A stretch of DNA of 25,057 bases, taken from contig CAAEHI010000036.1 in NCBI GenBank assembly GCA_900755685.1, positions 1-25,057 on the forward strand, read 5' to 3'. The notes below the pieces were generated by a model that ran no database searches, had not been told where the DNA came from, and saw only the letters and a list, made by a program, of their open reading frames with translations. Within the stretch, counting starts at the first letter, position 1, and each line of letters begins with the position of its first letter. Source of the stretch: an uncultured Collinsella sp. GTDB lineage: Bacteria; Actinomycetota; Coriobacteriia; Coriobacteriales; Coriobacteriaceae. Below, piece after piece: positions 8,550 through 16,821 of the stretch. A program made the position numbers and the translations under genes.

Positions 8550-9986
8550 ATGCCGAATGTCCCCACGACCACCCCGGGCCCGGATGATACCGAGCACACG
8601 CTCGAAGATGTCACCGAAACGATTCCTCTGATTACAAACGTACATGCCGATAAGCAGAGCGGACGCGCGAACGATGCGACCGAGATTTCCGATGAAGAGG
8701 CATATGCCAAGCTCAAGGCAAAACGTGCCGAACGTCGACGCAAAAAGCTCATCCGACGCGGCATTGCGGCCGGCGTCGTGGCCGCCATTGTGCTCATCGC
8801 CGTTGTCGTGACCTTAGCCATCAACGCACGGCCCGCAGGCAACAACGGGCCGGTGACCGACATGGTGACCGAGGGCACGTTTACCACAACGGTCGAGGCG
8901 AAAGGCCAGCTCAAACCCATTTCGTCCTCAGTGGTCTCCCCTTCTGTCGACGGTACGGTCGATTCGATCAACGTGCAGGCGGGCCAATCCGTCAACGAGG
9001 GCGACGTGCTTATGACCATTAAAAACGACGAGCTCGATCGCAACGTTGCCGAGGCGCAGCGTGCAGTTGCTGCCGCTCAAGAAGACCTCGCTAATGCGAA
9101 GAAAGCCGCAGCTGCCGCTCAGGCCACCCCAACGACGGACGTCGATGGAGCTTCCGCAGCGGCTGGCGTCTCCGCCGCATCGGCGGACACGAACGCCGTA
9201 TCGGCCGCGCAGCGCAGCCTCGCATCGGCCCAGGCAAACCTCGATCAGGCGAACGCCAAGGCGGCCAGTCGTACGGTCACGGCCCCGAGCTCGGGCAGTA
9301 TCGTGGAGCTCAACGCCAAGGTGGGCGCCACGGTAACAGGCGGCATGATCATGGGCGAAAGCGATACGAGCGGCGGCAAGCAGTGCATGCAGATCGCCGA
9401 CCTATCTAAGATGAAGGTGACCGTGCAGGTGGGCGAAAAGGACATCGCCAAGATCGCCGTTGGGCAGAGTGCCAACGTCACGTATCCCGCGTTTCCCGAT
9501 ATCGTAAGCCAGGGAACGGTCACGGCCATCGCCTCGGTGGCAAACTCCGACGCCGCCAACGGTGGCGGCGGCAGCGTAACCTTTAACGTCGACATTCTCA
9601 TAGAGGCGCCCGACGCGCGCCTGAAGCCGGGCATGACGGCCGAGGTATCGGTGGTGACCGAGCAGCTCGACGACGTGGTGATGGTGCCGACGATGGCGCT
9701 CATGACCGAAGACGGCGAACACTATTACGTCAACGTGGCAACCGATGACGAGGGCAAGCATACCCGTCGCGTGAAGGTGACCGACGTGACGCAAAACGAC
9801 AACGAAGCCGTAGTCGGCAAGACACAGGTAAAGCGCGACGACCAGGGCAACGAGATCAACCCCAACGTGCCGGTTACCAAGCTGCGCGATGGCGACACCC
9901 TCGTCATGGACACCGGAGCGGACGCAACGGCTGACGGCGGCTACAGCACGGATTCGGGCAGCATGTCTGACGACGAGGGCATGTAA
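8550..9986 (+). CDS. Membrane-fusion (HlyD/MacA-type) adaptor of an ABC exporter
   Basis: This 478-residue protein has a charged cytoplasmic tail and one membrane anchor at about 72-93. The outer part then shows the adaptor pattern: a lipoyl half (VVSPSVDGTVDSINVQAGQS), an Ala-rich coiled coil at about 160-245 (VAEAQRAVAAAQEDLANAKK) and the second lipoyl half (TVTAPSSGSIVELNAKVGAT). Beta-barrel regions follow, and the chain ends in an acidic, Ser/Gly-rich tail. Adaptors of this type link MacB-like permeases to substrate handling outside the membrane. Start 8550 is chosen because AAAGGAG lies about 6 bases before it. An earlier in-frame ATG at 8487 falls within the hairpin. The stop overlaps the next start (TAATG). 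The substrate is unknown. Confidence 0.9.
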   Translation: MPNVPTTTPGPDDTEHTLEDVTETIPLITNVHADKQSGRANDATEISDEEAYAKLKAKRAERRRKKLIRRGIAAGVVAAIVLIAVVVTLAINARPAGNNGPVTDMVTEGTFTTTVEAKGQLKPISSSVVSPSVDGTVDSINVQAGQSVNEGDVLMTIKNDELDRNVAEAQRAVAAAQEDLANAKKAAAAAQATPTTDVDGASAAAGVSAASADTNAVSAAQRSLASAQANLDQANAKAASRTVTAPSSGSIVELNAKVGATVTGGMIMGESDTSGGKQCMQIADLSKMKVTVQVGEKDIAKIAVGQSANVTYPAFPDIVSQGTVTAIASVANSDAANGGGGSVTFNVDILIEAPDARLKPGMTAEVSVVTEQLDDVVMVPTMALMTEDGEHYYVNVATDDEGKHTRRVKVTDVTQNDNEAVVGKTQVKRDDQGNEINPNVPVTKLRDGDTLVMDTGADATADGGYSTDSGSMSDDEGM

Positions 9987-10759
9987 TGCGTCCCGTTATC
10001 GACATCCGCAACGTGCACCGCATTTTTGAGAGCGAGGCGGGTTGCGCCCACATCCTGCACAACGTGAGCCTGGCGGTAGAACCCGGCGAGTTCGTCGCCA
10101 TTACCGGCCCTTCGGGCTCGGGCAAGTCAACGCTCATGAACATCCTGGGCTGCCTGGACAAACCGACGGCGGGCGACTATTACCTGCAAGGGCTCAACGT
10201 GGCCGAGCTCGATGATGACGAGCTCACCGAAGTCCGCGCCCTGAGCATTGGCTTTGTCTTTCAGAGCTTCAACCTGCTGCCGCGCCTGTCGGTTATCGAA
10301 AACGTCATGCTGCCGCTGGCCTACACCAATGTGCCCCGTAGCCAGCGCGAAATGCGCGCCGTTCACGCGCTGCAGGCTGTCACGCTGCCCGTCGACCACT
10401 GGGACCACCGCATATCCGAGCTCTCGGGCGGCCAGATGCAGCGCGTCGCAATCGCGCGCGCCCTCGTCAATGACCCGCCCATCATCCTGGCCGATGAGCC
10501 GACGGGAAACCTGGACTCCGCTACCGGAGCGCTTGTGATGGAGACCTTCCATAAGCTCCAGAAGCGCGGCAAAACCATCGTGCTTATCACACACGACCCC
10601 GGCATCGCCGCCGAGGCCGACCGTGCCGTGACCATCCGCGACGGTCGCATTCACGATGGCGCGTACATTCCACATGCACCGCGGACCCTGCGCAGCGCCG
10701 TGGATAGCCTGCCCATGATTTCCGCCTCCGCCAACCCGCCGAAAGGAGAGATGGCATGA
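9986..10759 (+). CDS. ABC transporter ATP-binding protein, MacB/LolD type
   Basis: This 257-residue nucleotide-binding subunit powers the adjacent permease. Walker A GPSGSGKST begins at residue 41, the Q-loop lies in FVFQSFNLLPRLSV, the signature LSGGQ is at 146-150 and the Walker B ILADEPTGNLDS carries D170 and E171. The H-loop is in LITHDPGIA. The last 35 or so residues (from about HAPRTLRSA) are a non-conserved tail. The start overlaps the adaptor stop by one base and the stop overlaps the permease start (ATGA), so the three subunits are translationally coupled. The sequence class fits lipoprotein, antimicrobial-peptide or macrolide exporters and does not define the substrate. Confidence 0.95.
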   Translation: MRPVIDIRNVHRIFESEAGCAHILHNVSLAVEPGEFVAITGPSGSGKSTLMNILGCLDKPTAGDYYLQGLNVAELDDDELTEVRALSIGFVFQSFNLLPRLSVIENVMLPLAYTNVPRSQREMRAVHALQAVTLPVDHWDHRISELSGGQMQRVAIARALVNDPPIILADEPTGNLDSATGALVMETFHKLQKRGKTIVLITHDPGIAAEADRAVTIRDGRIHDGAYIPHAPRTLRSAVDSLPMISASANPPKGEMA

Positions 10760-11970
10760 GCGCCCGCGATCTCATCCAGGAAGCCCTTCACTCGCTCGAG
10801 GCCAACAAGGGGCGCAGCCTGCTCACCATCCTGGGCATTGTCATCGGCATCGCCTCGGTTATCGCCATGACTTCGCTCATCGGCGGCATCCAAAACAGCC
10901 TGGTCAACAGCCTGGGCCTCAATGCGGCACGCATGGTGCAAATCTATTCGTCGCAAGAACTCACAGAGTCGGACATCGAGAAGCTTCAAAAACTGGTGCC
11001 GCAGATAGAGCAGATCGGCATTGTCGACAGCGCGTATACCGAGTACAAGACCGGCGATAAAAGCTATACCGTCATGGCACAGGGTGTCGATAGCGACATG
11101 CTCGACGCCGTGGGGGCCGGAAAGCTCGTTGCGGGGCGTACCTATTCCCAGGCCGAGTCTCAATCAGGCTCGCGCGTGGCGCTCATCAGCCGCGGCGGCG
11201 CCGATCAGCTTTACGGCAACGAACAGGATGCGCTGGGGAAAACCATCAAGGTGTCCAACGGCGAGGTGCAGATTGTCGGCGTGATTGACGGCGGCAGCGA
11301 CTCCATGGGCTCGCTCACGCTGTATATGCCACGCGAAACCATCTCCGGCCTGTTTGGCGACGAGAATCCTTCATTCCCCAGCGTGACGGCGCTCGCCGCC
11401 GAGGGCACGGACATGGATGAGCTCTGCAAGACCATCGAGTCCAAGGTGCGCGCGATGAAGGGCATCGAGGAGGAGGATGAGTACAACAGTGTATCGGCGA
11501 CCTCCATGAAAAGCGCCATCGATGCACTCAACTCCTTTATGGGCGCGTTTTCGCTCATCATGGGTGCTGTCGCCAGCATCTCGCTGCTTGTCGGCGGTAT
11601 CGGCATTATGAATATGATGCTTACCAACGTAACGGAGCGCATCCGCGAGATCGGCATTCGCCGTGCCCTGGGCGCAAGTCGTCGCGATATCACCGCGCAG
11701 TTTTTGGCCGAGTCCTCGGCGCTGTGCGTCACCGGCGGACTGTTGGGTGTCCTGATTGGCTATCTGCTGGCATGGGGACTCACGTTCTTTGCCGCAAGCT
11801 CGGGCATCATGAGCGAGTTTGGAGCTACCGGGACGATCACGCCAAGCTTCTCCATTACAACAGTGTTGATCGCGTTTGCCGTATCGGTCGGCATCGGCGT
11901 AATCTTTGGCTTCTACCCCGCTCGCCGTGCAGCAAAGCTCGACCCGGTGGAATGCCTACGCTACCAGTAA
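10756..11970 (+). CDS. ABC transporter permease, MacB/FtsX family
   Basis: This 404-residue permease has the MacB layout: an N-terminal membrane helix at about 21-43 (LLTILGIVIGIASVIAMTSL) and a large extracellular MacB_PCD-like domain to about 265. A C-terminal FtsX block of three helices follows. The FtsX hallmark GIGIMNMMLTNVTERIREIG is followed by IRRALGASRRDI, the coupling region that touches the ATPase. It ends with YPARRAAKLDPVECLRYQ, typical of the family. It overlaps the ATPase gene by 4 bases (ATGA) and is the last gene of the operon. The protein is full length with no disruption seen. Confidence 0.94.
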   Translation: MSARDLIQEALHSLEANKGRSLLTILGIVIGIASVIAMTSLIGGIQNSLVNSLGLNAARMVQIYSSQELTESDIEKLQKLVPQIEQIGIVDSAYTEYKTGDKSYTVMAQGVDSDMLDAVGAGKLVAGRTYSQAESQSGSRVALISRGGADQLYGNEQDALGKTIKVSNGEVQIVGVIDGGSDSMGSLTLYMPRETISGLFGDENPSFPSVTALAAEGTDMDELCKTIESKVRAMKGIEEEDEYNSVSATSMKSAIDALNSFMGAFSLIMGAVASISLLVGGIGIMNMMLTNVTERIREIGIRRALGASRRDITAQFLAESSALCVTGGLLGVLIGYLLAWGLTFFAASSGIMSEFGATGTITPSFSITTVLIAFAVSVGIGVIFGFYPARRAAKLDPVECLRYQ

Positions 11971-11982
11971 GCCACCACCAAC

Positions 11983-12051
11983 AAGTTGCGGTGAATTAGG
12001 GACTAAATATGCTATTTAGCAGCAAAAACAGACGCTATTTCACCGCAACTT
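11983..12051. repeat. Palindromic element with 13-bp arms and nested hairpin after the macB-like gene
   Basis: AAGTTGCGGTGAA (11983-11995) is the exact reverse complement of 12039-12051. Inside, CTAAATA (12003-12009) pairs with TATTTAG (12013-12019) around a 3-base loop. The unit starts 12 bases after the permease stop and ends next to the transposase remnant. Lacking a proper T tract, it is a poor classical terminator, though the nested stems could stall polymerase arriving from either side in this convergent gap. It looks like a repeated intergenic unit; a genome search would tell. Confidence 0.7.
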
Positions 12052-12150
12052 ATTGAAGGGCTGCTTGCGCCAGTTCCGTGCGTCGTCCTCGAGCGATTGG
12101 CGGATGACAGGCTTGTAAGGGTCGAGCTTGCTCGGGGCGCTCCTCCTCGC
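12040..12150 (-). pseudogene. Remnant of an IS21-family IstA-like transposase
   Basis: On the minus strand the frame ending at a TGA (12042-12040) reads SKLDPYKPVIRQSLEDD from 12132, then ARNWRKQ. This matches the IstA region just after the helix-turn-helix, where the family typically has a K-LDPYKP motif and a later RKQRHTA. After RKQ the similarity stops and the frame runs into the right arm of the palindromic element. The upstream part (RRSAP before SKLD) continues back towards the cbiJ stop without a start. Only about 35 codons survive, so it is non-functional. Recognition is by memory of the family, not by alignment. The 211-bp gap 11971-12181 otherwise holds only the palindromic element. 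Confidence 0.6.
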
Positions 12151-12181
12151 AGGCGGGAGGGCACGCATGCGCGGCGAGCGC

Positions 12182-12955
12182 CTAGCGCGCGAACTCCCGT
12201 AAGAGCGCGTCTTCCACTTCCCGAAGCGAAAGGGCCCCGCCTCCCTCGGCGGGACGGGCGACCACGATACAGCGCGCTCCCACGTCGCGCGCGGAGGCGA
12301 TCTTCTCGGCCGTGCCGCCTACGGTTCCCGAGTCCTTGGTCACAAGCCACTGGGCGCCCACCTGCCGAAGCATCGCCTCGTTGAGCTCGCGGGTGAAGGG
12401 CCCCTGCATGCCGATGACGTGCGACGGCGAAAACCCCGCGTCGATGCACTTCGTTATAGCACCGGGCAGAGGGAGCACACGCACGAAGAAGCGCTCCGCG
12501 AAATCGGCGACGCGCGTGTAGGGAGCAAGCTCCTTGCTCCCCGTCGTGAGAAGCGCGCGACCCGGGTTCTCGGAGAGAAAGCGCGCCGCGCAGGCGATCG
12601 ACGCGACCGACACGACGCCTTTGGGCAGCGCCTCGACCGGGCGCGTAAGGCGCAGGCATCGTGCACCCACGGCGAGCGAAGCGGCCCGGATGTTGCCGCT
12701 TGCGAGCGTAGCGAAGGGGTGCGTGGCGTCGACGACGATGCGCGCGCCGGAAAGCTCACGCTCCATGTCGGCCTCGTCGAGCCTGCCCGCATGCACCTCG
12801 ATGCCCGGAAGCTCGCCCAAAAGCTCGCCTCCGTACTCGGTTGCCGCGTAGGCACGGGCGGGGATTCCCGCCCCGCTCGCCCATTCGCACAGGAGGCGGC
12901 CCTCGGTGGTGCCGGCGAAGATGCGCAGCGCCGGCGCGGATGCGGGGGCCGTCAC
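12182..12955 (-). CDS. cbiJ: Cobalt-precorrin-6A reductase
   Basis: CbiJ/CobK reduces (cobalt-)precorrin-6A to 6B with NAD(P)H in the corrin pathway. The 257-residue product matches family length. The N-terminal dinucleotide region is RIFAGTTEGRLL at residues 11-22. VDATHPFA follows mid-protein, then TTGSKEL and IGMQGPF, and near the C terminus LVTKDSGTVGG, all in the family order. The GTG at 12955 is chosen because it overlaps the cbiC stop as GTGA and conserved sequence begins soon after. The longer upstream frame is an artefact of cbiC. It is the last gene of the operon, with no clear terminator after its TAG. Confidence 0.92.
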   Translation of the reverse strand: MTAPASAPALRIFAGTTEGRLLCEWASGAGIPARAYAATEYGGELLGELPGIEVHAGRLDEADMERELSGARIVVDATHPFATLASGNIRAASLAVGARCLRLTRPVEALPKGVVSVASIACAARFLSENPGRALLTTGSKELAPYTRVADFAERFFVRVLPLPGAITKCIDAGFSPSHVIGMQGPFTRELNEAMLRQVGAQWLVTKDSGTVGGTAEKIASARDVGARCIVVARPAEGGGALSLREVEDALLREFAR

Positions 12956-13593
12956 TTCGGGCCGCCTGGGCGCGTGATCTGGTAGAGCAGCGCGTTCATA
13001 ATGGCGGCCGCCACGGTCGAGCCGCCCTTGCGACCCCTCGCGACGATGGCCGGCACGCGTCGCGCGAGTAGCTCCTCTTTCGCCTCGACCACGTTCACAA
13101 ACCCAACCGGCACCCCAACGACGAGCGCGGGCGCGATCTTCCCCGCGTCCATGAGCTCGGCGAGGCGCAGAAGTGCTGTGGGAGCGTTGCCGACGGCCAC
13201 GATGAGCGGACCCTCGATGCCGCAAGCTTTGTCCATGCTCGCAACGGCGCGAGTCGTGCCCGCGGCGCGCGCCGTTGCGGCGACATCCGGGTCGGCCATG
13301 TAGCACACGGCCTGGCAGCCGATCTTCGCGAGCGCGGGCTTGCTTATGCCTGCGAGCGCCATGTTCGTGTCGGTGAGCACCGTGGCCCCTGCGCGCAGTG
13401 CGTCGAGCGCACAGTGCGCGGCGTCATGGGTGAACACGAGGGAATCGGCGTACGAGAAGTCGGCAGTGGTGTGGATGACGCGCTTCACGACGGGCTCTTC
13501 GAGCGGCGGGGGCGCGCGGCCGCCGAGCTCTTCGGTGATGATTTCAAAGCTGCGCCGCTCGATGTCGCCGGGCGCCATCTCCTTGGAATCCAT
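12952..13593 (-). CDS. cbiC: Cobalt-precorrin-8X methylmutase
   Basis: CbiC/CobH moves a methyl group from C11 to C12 of precorrin-8, giving (cobalt-)hydrogenobyrinate/cobyrinate. The 213-residue length is standard. RRSFEIITEEL, then RVIHTTADFSYADSLVF with the catalytic histidine at about residue 43, fits the family. So do the LTDTNMALAGI segment and the C-terminal GRKGGSTVAAAIMNALL. Its ATG follows directly on the cobO stop (TAGATG), and GGAG sequences lie within the cobO end. Its stop overlaps cbiJ. Confidence 0.95.
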   Translation of the reverse strand: MDSKEMAPGDIERRSFEIITEELGGRAPPPLEEPVVKRVIHTTADFSYADSLVFTHDAAHCALDALRAGATVLTDTNMALAGISKPALAKIGCQAVCYMADPDVAATARAAGTTRAVASMDKACGIEGPLIVAVGNAPTALLRLAELMDAGKIAPALVVGVPVGFVNVVEAKEELLARRVPAIVARGRKGGSTVAAAIMNALLYQITRPGGPK

Positions 13594-14109
13594 CTAGTAC
13601 TCCACTCCTTCCCTTGCACATATCCCCTGCTCGTAGGGGTGTTTCTCGCACCGCATCTCGGTTATGTAGTCGGCCTTCTCCACGATCTTGCGGGAAGGCG
13701 CGCGCCCGGTGAGCGCTACTTCGACGCCGCGCGCGGACATATCGAGCGCGCGGTCCACGAGCGCCTCGTCGACAAGCCCCTTCGAAAGCGCGTCGAGCGC
13801 CTCGTCGAGCACGAGCAGCCCCTCCTGCGCGCCCTCGAGCTCGGCGAGCGCGGAAGCGAGGTTCCCATCGTGCAACTCGCGCGTCGCGGCAAGTTCTACC
13901 GACGTCATGGACCAGGTAAACTTGTCCGACGCCTTCCCCGCGAACACGGGCACGCCGAAATGCTCGGCGAGCAGGCGCGCCTCCCCGCTTTCGCCGTCTT
14001 TCAGGAACTGCACGACGACGACGCGGCGGCCTGCGGCGAGCATGCGAAGGGCGAGGCCCATCGCCGCCGTGGTCTTGCCTTTGCCGTCGCCATGATACAC
14101 GTGGATCAT
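13594..14109 (-). CDS. cobO: Cob(I)yrinic acid a,c-diamide adenosyltransferase (CobA/CobO type)
   Basis: This enzyme transfers the 5'-deoxyadenosyl group of ATP to the reduced cobalt of corrinoids. The 171-residue chain begins almost at its P-loop, GDGKGKTT at residues 7-14. VVVVQFLKDG and the LVLDEALDALSKGLVDE and LTGRAPS segments follow, typical of the CobA/BtuR family rather than the PduO or EutT types. It lacks the N-terminal extension of about 25 residues seen in many homologues. ATG 14109 overlaps the cbiP stop (ATGA), and GAGGAGGG sits just upstream. The reading frame ends directly before cbiC. Confidence 0.95.
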   Translation of the reverse strand: MIHVYHGDGKGKTTAAMGLALRMLAAGRRVVVVQFLKDGESGEARLLAEHFGVPVFAGKASDKFTWSMTSVELAATRELHDGNLASALAELEGAQEGLLVLDEALDALSKGLVDEALVDRALDMSARGVEVALTGRAPSRKIVEKADYITEMRCEKHPYEQGICAREGVEY

Positions 14110-15605
14110 ACGCCCTCCTCGATAATGCGGTAGACATACTCCATGTCGAGCGCCCCGCGCACGGAGTCGGCCAGGCGGTCGAACTCGCGCGCACGGTGAT
14201 CGGCCGCGGACACCGCGCCCTCAGCACCCACGACGCTCTCGGGCAGGCCGCGCATGCGCGCGAGCGAGCGCGCGAGGGCGAGTGCCACCCCCGGTTCGTC
14301 GAACAGGCCGTGGAGATAGGTTCCGAACACGTTTCCGCAGGCCGCGCCTTCTGGTTTGCCGCCAATCGTGCCCGCAGGGGCGCAGGAGACGGTCGTTTCG
14401 CCGTCGTGAATCTCGTACCCACGCGCCGTCATGCCGTTCCACACCGAAAACGCGCCTTGGGCGCCCGTGATGCGCAGCTCCGACTGGGCGAGGCGCTTTT
14501 CCTCCTTGAACACCGTACTTGCAGGGATGAGCCCGAGCCCGCGCGCGGTGCCAGCGCCTTCCCTGCCGTGCGGGTCCGAAAGCTCGTCTCCCAAAAGCTG
14601 GTAGCCTCCGCATATGCCGAGCACCGGCGTGCCCGCGCCCGAAAGCGCGCGTACACAGGCTCCGATGCCGCTAGCCGCAAGCCAGCGCGCGTCGTCGACC
14701 GTGGACTTCGAGCCGGGAAGCACCACCAGGTCGGGTCGGCCCAGATCGGTCGTCGAGGAAACGTAGCGCACGCCCATGCCGGGCACGCGCGAAAGCGGGT
14801 CGAAGTCGGTGAAGTTCGACAGATGCGGAAGGCGCACGACGGCGAAGTCGATGACGCCGCGCGCCTCGCGGGCAGTTAGGCGCGGCGCGAGCGAGTCCTC
14901 GTCGTCCAGGTCGAGCGTAAGATACGGCACGACCCCCACGACGGGAACCCCGCACATTTTCTCGAGCGGAGCCAAACCCGGGCGCAGGATTTCCACATCG
15001 CCGCGGAACTTGTTCACCACAAGCCCCCGCAAAAGCGCGCGGTCCTCGGGCGCAAGGAGCGCGACCGTGCCGTAGAGCTGGGCAAACACCCCGCCTGGGT
15101 CGATGTCGCCCGCGAGCAGCACGGGGGAGGACACGGCGCGCGCGAGCCCCATGTTGACGATGTCGTTTTCGGCAAGGTTGATTTCGACGGGACTGCCGGC
15201 GCCCTCGATGACGATGACGTCGTTTTCCTCCGCGAGCGAATCGAACGCCTCCAAAATCTGCGGCATGAGCGCCTTCTTTCGCGCGAAGTAGTCCCTCGCA
15301 GCGAAGGCTCCCTGCGCCTTGCCGGCCACGATGAGCTGGCTTCGGTGATCGCTTTCGGGCTTGAGCAGGATGGGGTTCATGCGCACGTCGGGCGCGATGC
15401 CGCACGCCTCGGCCTGCATGATCTGAGCGCGCCCCATCTCGAGCCCGTCGGCCGTGACACCGCTGTTGAGCGCCATGTTCTGGCTCTTGAAGGGAGCCAC
15501 GCGCAGGCCGTCCTGCGAAAGCACACGGCACAGCCCCGCCGCAAGCAGGCTCTTCCCCGCGTTCGACATGGTGCCCTGGATCATGATGGGCTTCGCCCTA
15601 CCCAC
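14106..15605 (-). CDS. cbiP: Cobyric acid synthase (glutamine-dependent)
   Basis: CbiP/CobQ amidates the b, d, e and g side chains of adenosyl-cobyrinate a,c-diamide, using glutamine and ATP. The 499-residue protein has an N-terminal dethiobiotin-synthetase-like ATPase domain (PIMIQGTMSNAGKSL, then FKSQNMALNSG). The C-terminal class I glutamine amidotransferase domain has the nucleophile in LGICGGYQLLG and the histidine in GTYLHGLF. The GTG start at 15605 is chosen for its near-perfect ribosome site at 15614-15621, giving an 8-base overlap with cobD. The ATG at 15584 and the longer upstream frame are less likely. The frame is intact. Confidence 0.96.
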   Translation of the reverse strand: MGRAKPIMIQGTMSNAGKSLLAAGLCRVLSQDGLRVAPFKSQNMALNSGVTADGLEMGRAQIMQAEACGIAPDVRMNPILLKPESDHRSQLIVAGKAQGAFAARDYFARKKALMPQILEAFDSLAEENDVIVIEGAGSPVEINLAENDIVNMGLARAVSSPVLLAGDIDPGGVFAQLYGTVALLAPEDRALLRGLVVNKFRGDVEILRPGLAPLEKMCGVPVVGVVPYLTLDLDDEDSLAPRLTAREARGVIDFAVVRLPHLSNFTDFDPLSRVPGMGVRYVSSTTDLGRPDLVVLPGSKSTVDDARWLAASGIGACVRALSGAGTPVLGICGGYQLLGDELSDPHGREGAGTARGLGLIPASTVFKEEKRLAQSELRITGAQGAFSVWNGMTARGYEIHDGETTVSCAPAGTIGGKPEGAACGNVFGTYLHGLFDEPGVALALARSLARMRGLPESVVGAEGAVSAADHRAREFDRLADSVRGALDMEYVYRIIEEGV

Positions 15606-16821
15606 GGGTATCGACCTCCTTCGCCGAGCCTCGGCCGTCCGCGCCCGCCATAGCGCCGCTGCAAGAAGCGCCGCCCCGTTCGTCGGGTTCGCCTTCGCCC
15701 GATGCGCCTTCCGCCCGAAGCGCGCGGCTGAACGCCATCGCAAGCCGGGCGTTCTCCTTGCGCGTGCGCACCGCGACGCGGCACCAGAAACGGGACAGTA
15801 CCGAAAACGAGTCGCACGTGCGGACCAAAACCCCCTGTTTATACAGGCGCTCGGGGATGTCTTTCGCCGGCGTGCGGACTAAAAGGAAGTTCGCATCCGA
15901 CGGCACGACGGAAAGCCCGAGCGAGGAGAGCTCGTGGGAAAGCCACGCTCGCTCGCCCGCCAATACATCGCGCGTGCGCGAGACGTATTCGACGTCTTCC
16001 AGGGCGGCGATGCCCGCGGCTTCGGCGACCGAGGAGACGGGCCACGCCTGGCCCGCCCGGCGAATCCCCTCGATGAGTTGGGCGTTTCCGCTGATCAGAT
16101 ACCCCAACCGCAACCCTGCCATTCCGTAGAGCTTGGTGAACGCGGAGAGCACGGCCACATGGTGCGAACACGCGGCACGTGCGGCCACGCTCCTTTCGCG
16201 GGCGTCGGGCGCAAATCCGAGGAAGCACTCGTCCACGACGAGCAGCGCGCCCACCTGCTCGCAGCGGCAAGCCGCGGCATCGATCACGCGGGGGTCGACG
16301 AGGCGCCCCGTCGGGTTGTTCGGATTGCAGAGGTACGCCACGTCTCCCGGCCCCTCGATCGCGCGGGCGAAGGAGGCGGGCACGTCGAAGTCATCCGCTT
16401 CGGAGAGCGGGAACTCCTGCACGCATGCGCCGTAGTACGATGCCGCCTCCGCATATTCAGAGAACGTCGGCGCGCACACGACGATGCGTTTCGGGCGCAC
16501 CGCCGCAGCGAGCCGCCAGATGATGTCGGACGCGCCCGCGCCGCAGACGATAGTATCTTCGGAAATGCCCTGGGTGCGCGCTAGAGCGCGAACGAGGGCG
16601 AGGCTTTCCCTATCGGGGTAGGCGTCGATTCGAGAAAGCGCCTTGCAAGCTGCGGCGACGGCGCGCGGCGAGGGGCCTGCCGGATTCACGTTCACCGAGA
16701 AGTCAATGAGGTTGGAGGCGCCCCCTTCGCAAGCGATGCCGAGCGATTGCGTGCTACCCCCATGCGCACGGGCGCGCAGGATTCCCCCGGCAGCCCGGGA
16801 CGCGGCGTGGTCTTCCCTCAT
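15598..16821 (-). CDS. cobD: Threonine-phosphate decarboxylase, PLP-dependent
   Basis: CobD (Salmonella naming) decarboxylates L-threonine-O-3-phosphate to (R)-1-aminopropan-2-ol phosphate, the arm that links corrin ring and nucleotide. The 407-residue protein shows the class I/II aminotransferase fold: IDFSVNVNPAGPS near residue 40, YLCNPNNPTGRL, VVDECFLGF, and the PLP lysine in VLSAFTKLYGMAGLRLGY. FLLVRTPAKDIPERLYKQGVLVR follows towards the C terminus. The ATG at 16821 overlaps the cbiB stop (ATGA). The last 45 or so residues are Gly/Ala/Ser-rich and extend past the usual end. Together with CbiB it would complete aminopropanol attachment. Histidinol-phosphate aminotransferase is the main look-alike, but context decides. 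Confidence 0.93.
   Translation of the reverse strand: MREDHAASRAAGGILRARAHGGSTQSLGIACEGGASNLIDFSVNVNPAGPSPRAVAAACKALSRIDAYPDRESLALVRALARTQGISEDTIVCGAGASDIIWRLAAAVRPKRIVVCAPTFSEYAEAASYYGACVQEFPLSEADDFDVPASFARAIEGPGDVAYLCNPNNPTGRLVDPRVIDAAACRCEQVGALLVVDECFLGFAPDARERSVAARAACSHHVAVLSAFTKLYGMAGLRLGYLISGNAQLIEGIRRAGQAWPVSSVAEAAGIAALEDVEYVSRTRDVLAGERAWLSHELSSLGLSVVPSDANFLLVRTPAKDIPERLYKQGVLVRTCDSFSVLSRFWCRVAVRTRKENARLAMAFSRALRAEGASGEGEPDERGGASCSGAMAGADGRGSAKEVDTRG
15614..15621 (-). promoter_or_regulatory. Strong ribosome binding site deciding the cbiP start
   Basis: On the minus strand 15621-15614 reads AAGGAGGT, 8 bases before the GTG at 15605. It sits inside the 3' end of cobD and is among the best Shine-Dalgarno matches in the window, favouring the GTG over the ATG at 15584. 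Confidence 0.75.

Noticed and set aside
11971..12181. A cobalamin riboswitch next to the cob operon
   Set aside because: This gap is at the 3' end of the operon, and no B12-box-like sequence was seen. The operon's 5' end is outside the window.
14106..15743. A 545-residue cobyric acid synthase starting far upstream
   Set aside because: The first 46 codons lie within cobD and are Arg/Ala-rich with no similarity. The GTG at 15605 with AAGGAGGT is a much better start.
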